Translations under genes and position numbers: made by a program | The notes under the pieces: generated by a model | What the model was told of the DNA's origin: nothing | What the model saw: only the letters and a program-made list of their open reading frames with translations | Database searches by the model: none | NCBI RefSeq assembly: GCF_003601975.1 | Contig: NZ_QZWZ01000015.1 | Coordinates: 1 to 64,000, forward strand | Direction of reading: 5' to 3' | Length of the DNA stretch: 64,000 nucleotides | From: Mesorhizobium waimense | GTDB taxonomy: Bacteria > Pseudomonadota > Alphaproteobacteria > Rhizobiales > Rhizobiaceae | Shown here: positions 29,873 through 38,937 of the stretch, piece after piece | Numbering within the stretch: position 1 is the first letter of the stretch | How the letters are laid out: each line of letters begins with the position of its first letter

Positions 29873-30676
29873 TCAGTGCAGGATCTGCGACAGGAACAGT
29901 TTCGTGCGCTCATGGCGCGGATGGTCGAAGAACTCGGCCGGCGTGTTCTGTTCGACGATCTGACCCTGGTCCATGAAGATCACCCGGTTGGCGACCTTGC
30001 GGGCAAAGCCCATTTCGTGGGTGACGCACAGCATGGTCATGCCTTCTTCGGCCAAGCCCACCATCGTCTCCAGCACTTCCTTGATCATCTCCGGGTCGAG
30101 CGCCGAGGTCGGCTCGTCGAACAGCATGATGCGCGGGTTCATGCACAGCGAGCGCGCGATCGCCACACGCTGCTGCTGGCCGCCGGAAAGCTGGCCCGGA
30201 TATTTGTGGGCCTGTTCCGGGATCTTGACGCGCTTGAGGAAGTGCATAGCGATTTCCTCGGCCTGCTTCTTCGGCGTCTTGCGCACCCAGATCGGCGCCA
30301 GCGTGCAGTTTTCCAGGATGGTCAGGTGCGGGAACAGATTGAAGTGCTGGAACACCATACCGACCTCGCGGCGCACCTCGTCGATCTTCTTGAGATCGTT
30401 GGTGAGTTCCTTGCCGTCGACGATGATCTTGCCCTTCTGGTGTTCCTCCAGCCGGTTGATGCAGCGGATCATGGTCGACTTGCCGGAGCCGGACGGACCG
30501 CAGATGACGATGCGCTCGCCGCGCATCACCTTGAGGTTGATGTCCTTCAGCACATGGAATTCGCCGTACCATTTGTGCATGCCGATGATGTCGATGGCGA
30601 CATCGGTGGTCGAGATATGCATCTTGGCGGCGTTGACCTTGATTTCTTCCGCGCTGACGGCGTTTTCAGTGGCCAT
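29873..30676 (-). CDS. aapP: General amino-acid ABC transporter ATPase
   Basis: 267 residues. Walker A GPSGSGKST, Q-loop FQHFNLFPHL, signature LSGGQQQRVAIARSL, Walker B IMLFDEPTSALDP and switch His CVTHEMGFA. The ATPase of the polar-amino-acid family powering the AapQM channel for broad L-amino-acid uptake, known in rhizobia. Last gene of the operon, followed by a strong terminator. Confidence 0.97.
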   Translation of the reverse strand: MATENAVSAEEIKVNAAKMHISTTDVAIDIIGMHKWYGEFHVLKDINLKVMRGERIVICGPSGSGKSTMIRCINRLEEHQKGKIIVDGKELTNDLKKIDEVRREVGMVFQHFNLFPHLTILENCTLAPIWVRKTPKKQAEEIAMHFLKRVKIPEQAHKYPGQLSGGQQQRVAIARSLCMNPRIMLFDEPTSALDPEMIKEVLETMVGLAEEGMTMLCVTHEMGFARKVANRVIFMDQGQIVEQNTPAEFFDHPRHERTKLFLSQILH

Positions 30677-30695
30677 GGCAATTCCCCTTTTTTTC

Positions 30696-31853
30696 TTAGC
30701 GTTTGTGGCCGGTGTCGAGCCGGCGTTCCGTGAACATTGAATAGCGCGACATGCCGAAGCAGAACAGCCAGAAGACGAAGGCAGCGAAGATCAGGCCGGA
30801 CCTGGCCGTCTGCGGCGTTGCCCAGTTGGCATCGGAGAAGTTCAGCTTGACGACGCCGAGCAGGTCGAACATGCCGATAATGTAGACAAGGCTGGTGTCC
30901 TTGAACATGCCGATGAAGGTGTTGACGATACCGGGAATGACCAGCTTCAGCGCCTGCGGCAACACGATCAGGCCCATCTTCTGCCAGTAACCGAGGCCGA
31001 GCGAATCGGCACCCTCATACTGGCCCTTGGGGATGGCTTGCAGGCCGCCGCGCACCACTTCGGCCATGTAGGCAGCGGCGAACAGCGACACACCGATCAG
31101 CGCGCGCAGGAGCTTGTCGAAGGTGACGCCGGCCGGCAGGAACAGCGGCAGCATGACGCTGGCCATGAACAGAACGGTGATTAGCGGGATGCCGCGCACG
31201 GTCTCGATGAAGACCACGCACAGCGTCTTGACGATCGGCATCTTCGAGCGCCTGCCGAGCGCCAGCACGATGCCGATCGGCAGCGACGCTGCAATGCCGA
31301 CGAAGGACAGGCTGAGCGTCACCAGCAGGCCGCCCCACAGCGGAGTTTCGACATGCGGCAGGCCGAACATGCCGCCGACCAGCAGGATGAAGGCAAGGAT
31401 CGGCATCGCCAAGAAGAACAGAATGGCGTTCAACCCCTTGCGCGGCACCTTCGGGATGAGCAGCGGCACCAGCAACGCCACGAACAGGATGGCGACCAGG
31501 ATCGGCCGCCAGCGCTCCTCGATCGGATAGCGGCCGAACATGAACTGGCCGAACTTGGCATTGACGAAGGCCCAGCAGGCACCGGACCAGCCGTCCGGCT
31601 GGATGCCGCCTTGCGCCACCGTGGCACAGAATGTGCGGTCAATGCCGGTCCACTGTGCGTTGAGGAAGGCCCAGTTGATGACTTGCGGCAGGATCATCAC
31701 TACCAGCGCGATGCCAATGATGGTCAGGATGGCATCGCCGACCGAACCGATCAGGTTCTTGCGCACCCAGGCGCCAGGACCGCGCACGCCGGCTGGCGCC
31801 TGCTGCGCCAACGCCATTTCGGTGCGAACCCAGGAGGTGTCGTGTTCCTGCAT
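30696..31853 (-). CDS. aapM: General amino-acid ABC transporter permease AapM
   Basis: 385 residues, about eight membrane helices. The C-terminal His/Glu/Gln permease domain has the EAA loop (EVVRGGLQAIPKGQYEGADSLGLGYWQKMG). An N-terminal extension holds a periplasmic loop, as in AapM proteins, which are longer than usual family members. Forms a heterodimer with AapQ. Gap to aapQ is 4 bases. Confidence 0.95.
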   Translation of the reverse strand: MQEHDTSWVRTEMALAQQAPAGVRGPGAWVRKNLIGSVGDAILTIIGIALVVMILPQVINWAFLNAQWTGIDRTFCATVAQGGIQPDGWSGACWAFVNAKFGQFMFGRYPIEERWRPILVAILFVALLVPLLIPKVPRKGLNAILFFLAMPILAFILLVGGMFGLPHVETPLWGGLLVTLSLSFVGIAASLPIGIVLALGRRSKMPIVKTLCVVFIETVRGIPLITVLFMASVMLPLFLPAGVTFDKLLRALIGVSLFAAAYMAEVVRGGLQAIPKGQYEGADSLGLGYWQKMGLIVLPQALKLVIPGIVNTFIGMFKDTSLVYIIGMFDLLGVVKLNFSDANWATPQTARSGLIFAAFVFWLFCFGMSRYSMFTERRLDTGHKR

Positions 31854-31857
31854 GGCC

Positions 31858-33045
31858 CTACCTCTCCACCAGCGCCATCTTGGCGTTGACCACGTTCATG
31901 ACCGCCGAGGTCAGCAGGCTGAGCACGAGATAGACAACCATCATGATCAACACGCACTCGATCGCCTGGCCGGTCTGGTTCAGCACCGTGCCGGCTGTAG
32001 CCGTCAGATCAGGATAGCCGATGGCGATGGCCAGCGAGGAGTTCTTGGTCAGGTTGAGATACTGGCTGGTCAGCGGCGGGATGATGATGCGCATCGCCTG
32101 TGGAACGACGACCAGCCGCAGGATCGATCCGGGCCGCAAGCCGAGCGCTCCGGCTGCCTCGGTCTGGCCCTTGCTGACGCCCACAATGCCGGCGCGCACG
32201 ATCTCGGCAATAAAGGCCGCCGTATAGCAGGACAGCGCCAGATAGAGCGACAGGAACTCCGGCTTGACCTGGAAGCCACCAGTCAGGTTGAAGGTCGATT
32301 GCTTCGGAAAATCAAACGTCAGCGGGAAGCCGCTCAGCGCGTAGGCGAGCAGCGGCAAGCCGACGATCAGCGCCAGCGATGTCCAGAACACCGGGAATTG
32401 CTGGCCGGTGGCCATTTGCCGCTGACGCGCCTTGCGGGCGACGAACCACGCCATGGCAATGCCGACAAGCAAAGCGACGAAGATCAACCAGGAGCCGTCG
32501 CCCCAGACGGCGCGCGGAAAATAGAAACCGCGCTGGTTGAGGAAGGAGCCGAAAGGCAGGTTGATGCTCTCGCGCGGTATGGGAAGCACGGCAAGCACGC
32601 CGGAATACCAGAAAAAGATGACCAGCAGCGGCGGTATGTTCCGGAAGATTTCGACATAGACCATGCAGATCTTGCGGATCAGCCAGTTGCGCGACAGCCG
32701 GCCGATGCCGAGGATGAAGCCGATGAGGGTCGCGGTGACGATACCGGCGCCGGCAACAATAAGGGTATTGATGAAGCCGACGACGATGGCGCGGCCATAG
32801 GTCGAATCCGACGAATAAGCGATCGCGGTGTCGGAAATGTCGAAGCCGGCGCGCCCCCTGAGGAAGCCGAACCCCGATGCAATGTGAAGCCGCGCCAGAT
32901 TGTCGATGGTGTTTTGGACAATCCACCAGACGCCCGCCCCCAGCAAGACGACAACCAAGACCTGGAAGAATATGCTGCGGACCTTTGGATCATTTACGAA
33001 GGAAGCCCGACTTGGCTCCTCGCGAAGAATTTCCTGCGATGCCAT
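31858..33045 (-). CDS. aapQ: General amino-acid ABC transporter permease AapQ
   Basis: 395 residues. EAA-type loop EIVRAGIVGVSKGQTEAAGALGLRPGSILR; membrane helices before and after, plus a long insertion between the first and second helix, typical of AapQ. Encoded directly before aapM with a 4-base gap. Starts 63 bases after aapJ, behind a hairpin. Confidence 0.95.
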   Translation of the reverse strand: MASQEILREEPSRASFVNDPKVRSIFFQVLVVVLLGAGVWWIVQNTIDNLARLHIASGFGFLRGRAGFDISDTAIAYSSDSTYGRAIVVGFINTLIVAGAGIVTATLIGFILGIGRLSRNWLIRKICMVYVEIFRNIPPLLVIFFWYSGVLAVLPIPRESINLPFGSFLNQRGFYFPRAVWGDGSWLIFVALLVGIAMAWFVARKARQRQMATGQQFPVFWTSLALIVGLPLLAYALSGFPLTFDFPKQSTFNLTGGFQVKPEFLSLYLALSCYTAAFIAEIVRAGIVGVSKGQTEAAGALGLRPGSILRLVVVPQAMRIIIPPLTSQYLNLTKNSSLAIAIGYPDLTATAGTVLNQTGQAIECVLIMMVVYLVLSLLTSAVMNVVNAKMALVER

Positions 33046-33071
33046 GCGACCGTCCCCTGGAAAGAGAAACC

Positions 33072-33094
33072 GGAAGGCAGAGGATCTGCCTCCC
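33072..33094 (-). promoter_or_regulatory. Intercistronic hairpin after aapJ
   Basis: GGGAGGCAGA/TCTGCCTTCC stem (one G-U pair) with a 3-base loop on the minus strand, between the aapJ stop and the aapQ start. Such hairpins protect the 3' end of binding-protein mRNA and give more AapJ than permease. Confidence 0.7.
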
Positions 33095-33108
33095 GGATCA
33101 CATTTCGA

Positions 33109-34137
33109 TCAGCGGATCGGCGGAGCGTATTGCAGGCCGCCCTTGGTCCACAGCGCGTTGATGCCGCGCGCGATCTTGAGCGGGCTGCCCGAGCCGACAT
33201 TGCGCTCGAACATTTCGCCGTAATTGCCCACTGCCTTGACTATATTCACGACCCAGTCGTTGGAGACGCCGAGATCGGTGCCGATCTTGGTGTCGGCCTC
33301 CTGGCCGAGCACGCGCTTGATCTCGGGATTGTCGGAGGCCTTCATCTCCTCGACATTGGCCTTGGTGATGCCGAGTTCCTCTGCCTGCAGGAGCGCGAAA
33401 TAGGTCCACTTGACGATGTGGTACCACTGATCGTCGCCCTGGCGCACGGCCGGTCCGAGCGGCTCCTTGGAGATGATCTCGGGCAGCACGACATGGTCGG
33501 CGGGTGCGCCGAGCGTCAGGCGGATGCCATAGAGGCCCGACTGGTCGGTGGTGTAGACGTCGCAACGGCCGGCGTCATAGGCGGCGTTGACCTCTTCCAG
33601 CTTCTCGAAGACGACCGGATTGTACTCCATCTTGTTCGACTTGAAATAGTCAGCCAGGTTGAGCTCGGTCGTGGTGCCGCTCTGCACGCAGACGGCGGCG
33701 CCCGAAAGCTGCAGCGCCGAATTGACGCCCGGCAGCTTCTTGGCGTTGATCATGAAACCCTGGCCGTCATAGTAGGTGACGCCGATGAAGTTCAGGCCGA
33801 GTGCGGTGTCGCGATTGATGGTCCAGGTGGTGTTGCGCGACAGGATGTCGACTTCGCCCGACTGCAGCGCGGTGAATCGTTCCTTGGCGCTGAGCGGCGT
33901 GAACTTCACCTTGGTGCCGTCACCGAAGACGGCGGCCGCGACGGCGCGGCAGAAGTCCGCGTCGATGCCTTGCCAGTCACCCTTGTCGTCAGGCGCCGAG
34001 AAGCCGGCCAGACCGGTCGACACGCCGCACTGGATGAAGCCCTTCTGCTTGACGGTGTCAAGCGTGCCGGCCGAAGCGGCCGATGCCGTCAATCCAAGCG
34101 CGGCGGCGCCGAGAATGCCAATTGCAATGTGTTTCAT
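33109..34137 (-). CDS. aapJ: General amino-acid ABC transporter substrate-binding protein
   Basis: 342 residues. Signal peptide MKHIAIGILGAAALGLTASAASA, then the SBP_bac_3 fold (VKQKGFIQCGVSTGLAGFSAPDDKGDWQGIDADFCRAVAAAVFG, SGEVDILSRNTTWTINRDTALGL). Binds L-amino acids in the periplasm and delivers them to AapQM. Cys in IQCGV and VCVQSG may form a disulfide. First gene of the aap operon. Confidence 0.97.
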   Translation of the reverse strand: MKHIAIGILGAAALGLTASAASAGTLDTVKQKGFIQCGVSTGLAGFSAPDDKGDWQGIDADFCRAVAAAVFGDGTKVKFTPLSAKERFTALQSGEVDILSRNTTWTINRDTALGLNFIGVTYYDGQGFMINAKKLPGVNSALQLSGAAVCVQSGTTTELNLADYFKSNKMEYNPVVFEKLEEVNAAYDAGRCDVYTTDQSGLYGIRLTLGAPADHVVLPEIISKEPLGPAVRQGDDQWYHIVKWTYFALLQAEELGITKANVEEMKASDNPEIKRVLGQEADTKIGTDLGVSNDWVVNIVKAVGNYGEMFERNVGSGSPLKIARGINALWTKGGLQYAPPIR

Positions 34138-34523
34138 AACCCACAGACCCTTTTCTGTTTTACAGGTGCCCCTGTTTCTCAGGCAAAACCTGAATCTTTT
34201 TCCCGTGCGTGAATACAGCTCCCATTCCGGCCCACTACCGGAACCCCGCATCGTAACCGACGCGCTGCCTCCCATTCACGAACTGCATCGAAGGCGATTA
34301 TTCCTGTGAGGTCAAGGGAAATGACCGAATTCGAATGCGTTTGAAAACCAATTGCCGGAAATGCCCGAATTGCAGACAAGGCCGCCCGCAAATTGGTCAG
34401 CATAGCAAACAAAGTCGGCAAACGCCGATCCACGCAAGTCCGCGTCGCAACAGCGAAATCCGAGGTCTGGATTTACTTTGCGTCACTGGCTCGATCACTC
34501 GATGACGCGGAGGACGGGGCTGC
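34138..34523. other. Intergenic: aap promoter region
   Basis: 386 bases without a convincing gene. The part near 34138 must hold the aapJ promoter; no clear sigma-54 (GGCAC-N5-TTGC) or sigma-70 box can be assigned by eye. Nothing else recognised. Confidence 0.5.
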
Positions 34524-35366
34524 TCAATGCGCCCGAACGAGCAGCCACGCACCGATTGCCACCATCAGCGCGCCGGAGATGCGCGGAATCAATTGCCCGG
34601 TGGGCATGGTCTTTTCGAGAAGGACGAGGATTGCGATGCCGGCAATCCACAGGACGTTCATGACACCGCCGACGAAGAGGAGCGCCATCAGCGCCCAGCA
34701 GCAGCCGAGGCAATAGGCGCCGTGCTCGACGCCGAGCCGAAGCGCGCCAAGCGGATGGCGGCGGAAACCGCCATGGCTGCTCAAAAACGCGATCGGCGCC
34801 TGGCATTGCCGCAGGCAGACGCCCTTCATCGGCGTCCATTGATAGAGGCCGGCAGCGATGAGAATCACGCCGCCTAAAACCGCACTGCTGGCGGCCATCA
34901 TCGGACTGAGCAATGCGAGGCGAGCAAGCAGCCATTGCGCACCGGTCGCGGCAAGGCTGAAGGCAATCCAGACGAGAAGGTAGCCGGTAAAGAACCACGC
35001 TGTCGATGCGATCGGCCGGCCATCCGCCTTAGCCTTGCGACCGACGCCGGCGTAGAGCAGCAGCATCGGCGCAACCGACGGCGTCATCATGCCGACCATC
35101 ATCACGGCCCACATGGTGAAGATGAAGGCGAAGTCGGCCGGCGCCCAGGCCCGGAAACCCGGAGCCACCGTGGCGCCCATATCCATGCCGGACATGTCCA
35201 TGCCGGACATGTCGCTGCTCGCGGCCGGCGCCGTCGCGGCAGGCATGGCCATGTCGGCAGCAAGCCACAGGACATAGGTCCAGGCGAGCCCGGTGAGCAG
35301 GACGAGCGCAAGCGCCACCACCGTGCGGTCGCGCCGCAGCACCGCCTCGAGGGCCGTGTCGCTCAT
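34524..35366 (-). CDS. DUF2182 predicted metal-binding membrane protein
   Basis: 280 residues, seven or so membrane helices. A Met/Asp/His-rich loop (SSDMSGMDMSGMDMGATV, about residues 50-68), then FIFTMWAVMMVGMMTPSVAPM, YQWTPMKGVCLRQCQAP with two Cys and GAYCLGCCWALM. The Met- and Cys-rich parts resemble copper-handling proteins; no reaction is known. Only 9 bases after the DUF1326 gene, so both are co-expressed, an association seen widely in rhizobia. Confidence 0.9.
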   Translation of the reverse strand: MSDTALEAVLRRDRTVVALALVLLTGLAWTYVLWLAADMAMPAATAPAASSDMSGMDMSGMDMGATVAPGFRAWAPADFAFIFTMWAVMMVGMMTPSVAPMLLLYAGVGRKAKADGRPIASTAWFFTGYLLVWIAFSLAATGAQWLLARLALLSPMMAASSAVLGGVILIAAGLYQWTPMKGVCLRQCQAPIAFLSSHGGFRRHPLGALRLGVEHGAYCLGCCWALMALLFVGGVMNVLWIAGIAILVLLEKTMPTGQLIPRISGALMVAIGAWLLVRAH

Positions 35367-35375
35367 CGGATCAGG

Positions 35376-36011
35376 TCAATGCACGATGCCGCTTTGCGAG
35401 AGATGCAGATTGGCGAAATGGCTGTGGGAATCGGCCAACTCGAACTTGATCGGGCCGGTTGCCTTGGTCCAGCCGCGACCGACTTCGGCGAGCGAATATT
35501 CGAAACCGTGCGTGAGGTCGATGCGCGCCCGATGCTCGTTCCCGGTGACGGGATTCTTGATCGGTTCGCCATGGCCCTTGGTTACGCCCGGCACATGCAA
35601 TTGGCCGGTCCGGGCGTCGACGTCGACCTCGAAGTCTATTGCCGCGAAGATCGGATCGTGGACCTTCTCCAGCGTGGTCGAAAAGACCTGGAATATGGTC
35701 GCGCCGGGTTCGGTATCCTCACCGCTGAGAATGCGAAGCAGCGCTCCGCGTTGCGCCTCGCTCGCCCGCTCGTCGATGACCACCGCCGCCTCGCCCCTGC
35801 CGTGGTGGATCGCGCCAGGCCAGCGGAAGACCCCGGCAAAGCGCAAGCCATCCAGCTTGGTGTCGCCGTGATAGCCGCTTTCGATTTCCACGCCGACCAC
35901 CGCCTGGCAGGATCCGCGCGTCGGCAAGGCGTTGAACTGGCAGGGGCAACCATAGGTGCAGTTGCAGTTGACGAATTCGCGCGCCTTGATCATCCATTTG
36001 ACGTCGGCCAT
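35376..36011 (-). CDS. DUF1326 domain protein
   Basis: 211 residues, soluble. N-terminal Cys cluster NCNCTYGCPCQFNALPTRGSCQ suggests metal or iron-sulfur binding, and the C-terminus has several His (ELADSHSHFANLHLSQSGIVH). Whole-length DUF1326 member, function unknown. Operon with the DUF2182 membrane protein gene just downstream; a combined metal-related role is an inference. Confidence 0.9.
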   Translation of the reverse strand: MADVKWMIKAREFVNCNCTYGCPCQFNALPTRGSCQAVVGVEIESGYHGDTKLDGLRFAGVFRWPGAIHHGRGEAAVVIDERASEAQRGALLRILSGEDTEPGATIFQVFSTTLEKVHDPIFAAIDFEVDVDARTGQLHVPGVTKGHGEPIKNPVTGNEHRARIDLTHGFEYSLAEVGRGWTKATGPIKFELADSHSHFANLHLSQSGIVH

Positions 36012-36375
36012 GACATTCCCCTCCTGTTGGCGCGCTCATGCTCTGTGAGCGCGACGTCCGGATTTGGGACCAGGAATGCAACCGGCAACAACCATCCGGC
36101 AGCTCTGATCGAGGCAATCCGGCGATAAATATTAGAATTCAAGTGTATGCCTTTCGCGGCCACCGACAATAGGCCGATCGACGGAGGCCGGCGCAGCAAC
36201 CAGCGAGGCATGGACCGGCACGCTGCCGGAATCCCGCGGGAGACCTCACCGCTTTTGCCGCCGTGAATTGGCATATCCGAAGACTGTCGGCTGGCGGGTC
36301 CCGGTCGGTTGCACCGCCGGTGCTGCCGCACTATGGCTAGCGCCCTCCCCACATGACCAAGAACGGCAAAGAGCA
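36012..36375. other. Intergenic: leader of the MetC-like gene
   Basis: 364 bases between divergent genes, holding both promoters. It has several G+C-rich inverted segments but no complete riboswitch pattern was found. Nothing else recognised. Confidence 0.5.
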
Positions 36376-37545
36376 ATGGCAAAAGACGGCAGCGAAATGG
36401 GCATCAACACGCGGCTTGCGCATTCAGGCAACAATCCGCGCGACTATTTCGGTTTCGTCAATCCGCCGGTCGTGCATGCCTCGACGGTGCTTTATCCCGA
36501 TGCGGCCTCGATGGCGGCGCGCAGCCAGAAATACACTTATGGCACGCGCGGCACGCCGACCACCGACGCGCTGGCGCTGGCCGTCGACGCGCTGGAAGGC
36601 TCGGCCGGCACGATCGTCGTGCCGTCGGGATTGGCGGCCGTGACGATACCGCTGCTCACCTTCGTCTCTGCGGGCGATCATCTCTTGATTGTCGATTCCG
36701 TCTATCATCCGACGCGCAATTTCGCCGACACGATGCTGAAGCGGCTGGGCGTCGAGGTCGAGTATTACGATCCATATGTCGGCGCCGGCATCGCAGCGCT
36801 GATCAAGCCAAACACAAAAGTGGTGTTCACGGAATCTCCCGCCTCCAACACGTTCGAGGTGCAGGACATACCGGCGATCGCCAAGGCCGCGCGTGCGGCC
36901 TGCGCAATCGTGATGATGGACAACACCTGGGCGACGCCGCTCTATTTCAAGCCGCTCGACCATGGCGTCGACATCTCGATCCATGCGGCGACCAAATACC
37001 CGGCCGGTCATTCCGACGTGCTGCTCGGTACCGTCTCGGCCAATGAGGCGTGCTGGAAACAGCTCTATCAAGGTTTCTGCACGCTGGGCTGCTGTTCCGG
37101 ACCGGACGATGTCTATCAGGTACTGCGCGGCCTGCGCACCATGGGGGTCAGGCTGGAGCATCACCAGAAAAGTGCGCTTGCCATCGCTGCCTGGCTGGAG
37201 GGTCAGCCGGGCGTCGCGCGGGTGCTGCATCCGGCGCTGCCCAGCCATCCCGACTACGCTCTGTGGAAGCGCGACTTTTGCGGCTCGAGCGGCATCTTCT
37301 CCGTCGTGCTCAAAGGCGGCGGACAGCGGCAGCAGCACGCTTTCCTCGACGCGCTCAAAATCTTTGGCCTCGGCTATTCCTGGGGCGGTTATGAGAGCCT
37401 TGCGGTGCCGGTCTTCCTCGGCGACCGCATGATCGCCAAAGGTCCTTATGACGGGCCGCTGATCCGGCTGCAGATCGGGCTCGAGGATGTCGAGGACCTC
37501 AAGGCCGATATTATGCGCGGGCTGGAGGCGGCTGCCGCCATCTGA
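36376..37545 (+). CDS. metC: Cystathionine beta-lyase (PLP enzyme)
   Basis: 389 residues. Cys/Met-metabolism PLP family: YGTRGTPTTDALALAVDALEG, PSGLAAVTIPLLTFV, DNTWATPLYFKPLDHGVDISIHAATKYPAGHSDVL (PLP-binding Lys in ATKYPAGHSD). Converts cystathionine to homocysteine, pyruvate and ammonia; the sequence fits the MetC group better than gamma-synthase. Start at 36376 (MAKDGSEMGINTRLAHSGN). Cytosolic tetramer. Stands alone. Confidence 0.9.
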   Translation: MAKDGSEMGINTRLAHSGNNPRDYFGFVNPPVVHASTVLYPDAASMAARSQKYTYGTRGTPTTDALALAVDALEGSAGTIVVPSGLAAVTIPLLTFVSAGDHLLIVDSVYHPTRNFADTMLKRLGVEVEYYDPYVGAGIAALIKPNTKVVFTESPASNTFEVQDIPAIAKAARAACAIVMMDNTWATPLYFKPLDHGVDISIHAATKYPAGHSDVLLGTVSANEACWKQLYQGFCTLGCCSGPDDVYQVLRGLRTMGVRLEHHQKSALAIAAWLEGQPGVARVLHPALPSHPDYALWKRDFCGSSGIFSVVLKGGGQRQQHAFLDALKIFGLGYSWGGYESLAVPVFLGDRMIAKGPYDGPLIRLQIGLEDVEDLKADIMRGLEAAAAI

Positions 37546-37770
37546 TTCCGACACTTGCCACGGTGAATCGGAAAACCGGCGCAACATCCTGAAAGGACTG
37601 GCTGGAAGGCTGTCATGAGACGGTCCATGTCGAAAACCGGGGTTGGCGGACCTTGCGCAATGTTATTTCTCCGATCCGCGATTTTTCGGATTGATTTGGC
37701 TTCCAACTTCGGCCGCTTGGCGCCATTGCGAGGCGTTTCGAGCAATGCCGCACCCTTTCCAGAGCTTGCC

Positions 37771-38853
37771 ATGGCTTTTCGCCTCTTCGTTCCCATTCTC
37801 GCCGGCGCGACGCTGCGCGAGCGCCTCATCGCCTGTATCGGCGCGACGATCGGCATTGCGCTGACGGGCGCGATCGGCGGCCTGGTGCTCGGCAATGGTC
37901 CGCATGTGCCGTTGCTGGTGGCGCCGATGGGCGCTTCCGCTGTGCTTTTGTTCGCAGTGCCGGCGAGCCCGCTGGCGCAGCCCTGGTCGATTATCGGCGG
38001 CAACACCATTTCGGCACTGGTCGGCGTCATCGTGGCACATTTCATCCACGAACCGGCGCTTGCCACCGGCATTGCGGTGGCGCTGGCCATAGCCGCCATG
38101 TCGTTCGCGCGCTGCCTGCATCCGCCGGGTGGGGCCGCCGCGCTGACGGCCGTGTTCGGCGGACCGGCGGTCACCGCCGCCGGTTTCCTGTTTCCTTTTG
38201 TTCCGGTTGCGCTGAACTCGATCGTGTTGGTCGCGCTCGGCTACGGTTTCCACAGGCTGTCGCGGCGCAGCTATCCGCATGTGCCGGCTCCTGCCCCGAA
38301 AAGTTCGCATGGGACGATCGATCCGCCGCCGCAGGAGCGTGTCGGCTTTCGGCCCGAAGACATCGATGCCGCGCTGGGTGCGCTTCACGAGACCTTCGAT
38401 ATCGACCGCAACGACCTCGAAAGGCTGCTGCGGCAGGTCGAATTGCAGGCGATGGTGCGTACGCACCGGACCTTGCTGTGCGAGGACATCATGTCGCGCG
38501 ACGTGGTCTCGGTGCATGAGAATGACACCGCCGATCGGGCGCGCCAGCAGCTCCTCGACCACAACATCCGCACCTTGCCTGTGATCGACGCTGAGGCAAG
38601 GCTGGTCGGCGCTGTCGGCCTGCGCGAACTAACAAAGGCCGCCGATACGGTGAAGGGCGTGATGTCGAAGGCGAGCACGGCTTCGCCTGATACGCCGGCG
38701 ATGAGCCTGCTTCCCGTGCTCACCGACGGCCGCAGCCATGCCGTGGTCATCGTCGACGGCGAGCGGCACATTCTCGGCCTGATCACGCAGACCGACCTGC
38801 TGGCGGCGGCCGCGCGGGTACAGACGGCAGACAAGGCGCAGGCAGCAGCATAA
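37771..38853 (+). CDS. HPP-family membrane protein with CBS domains
   Basis: 360 residues. N-terminal HPP integral-membrane domain with four helices (LLVAPMGASAVLLFAVPASPLAQPWSIIGGN...SFARCLHPPGGAAALTAVFGG, including the H-P-P motif), then a linker and two CBS motifs (LLCEDIMSRDVVSVHENDTAD..., VIVDGERHILGLITQTDLL). HPP proteins have been linked to nitrite transport; CBS pairs usually sense adenosyl ligands. The role here is unknown. Confidence 0.88.
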   Translation: MAFRLFVPILAGATLRERLIACIGATIGIALTGAIGGLVLGNGPHVPLLVAPMGASAVLLFAVPASPLAQPWSIIGGNTISALVGVIVAHFIHEPALATGIAVALAIAAMSFARCLHPPGGAAALTAVFGGPAVTAAGFLFPFVPVALNSIVLVALGYGFHRLSRRSYPHVPAPAPKSSHGTIDPPPQERVGFRPEDIDAALGALHETFDIDRNDLERLLRQVELQAMVRTHRTLLCEDIMSRDVVSVHENDTADRARQQLLDHNIRTLPVIDAEARLVGAVGLRELTKAADTVKGVMSKASTASPDTPAMSLLPVLTDGRSHAVVIVDGERHILGLITQTDLLAAAARVQTADKAQAAA

Positions 38854-38876
38854 AAAAGCGATGCCGTTGAAAATCC

Positions 38877-38906
38877 GGGAACCTTTTGCCGGCAGCAGCA
38901 TCCAAT
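38877..38906 (+). promoter_or_regulatory. ECF promoter of the sigma-factor gene
   Basis: GGGAAC (38877-38882), 16-base spacer, CATCCAAT (38899-38906). The identical elements with the same spacing occur at 39674-39703 before the DUF4142 gene. The -35 GGAAC is typical of ECF sigma factors. Implies autoregulation of the sigma gene. Confidence 0.75.
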
Positions 38907-38937
38907 GTCCCGATCAAGCGTTGGAGATCGGGGCGCG

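Noticed and set aside
31540..34212. Very long plus-strand frame opposite the aap operon
   Set aside because: It is a mirror of the well-supported aapM, aapQ and aapJ genes in GC-rich DNA, with Arg/Gly/Asp/His-rich, non-protein-like text.
36237..36327. Cobalamin-riboswitch-like words ahead of the MetC-like gene (CGGGAGACC at 36237 and CCGGTGCTGCC at 36317)
   Set aside because: In a true cobalamin riboswitch the B12 box comes after the CTGCC core; here the order is reversed and the remaining core parts are missing.
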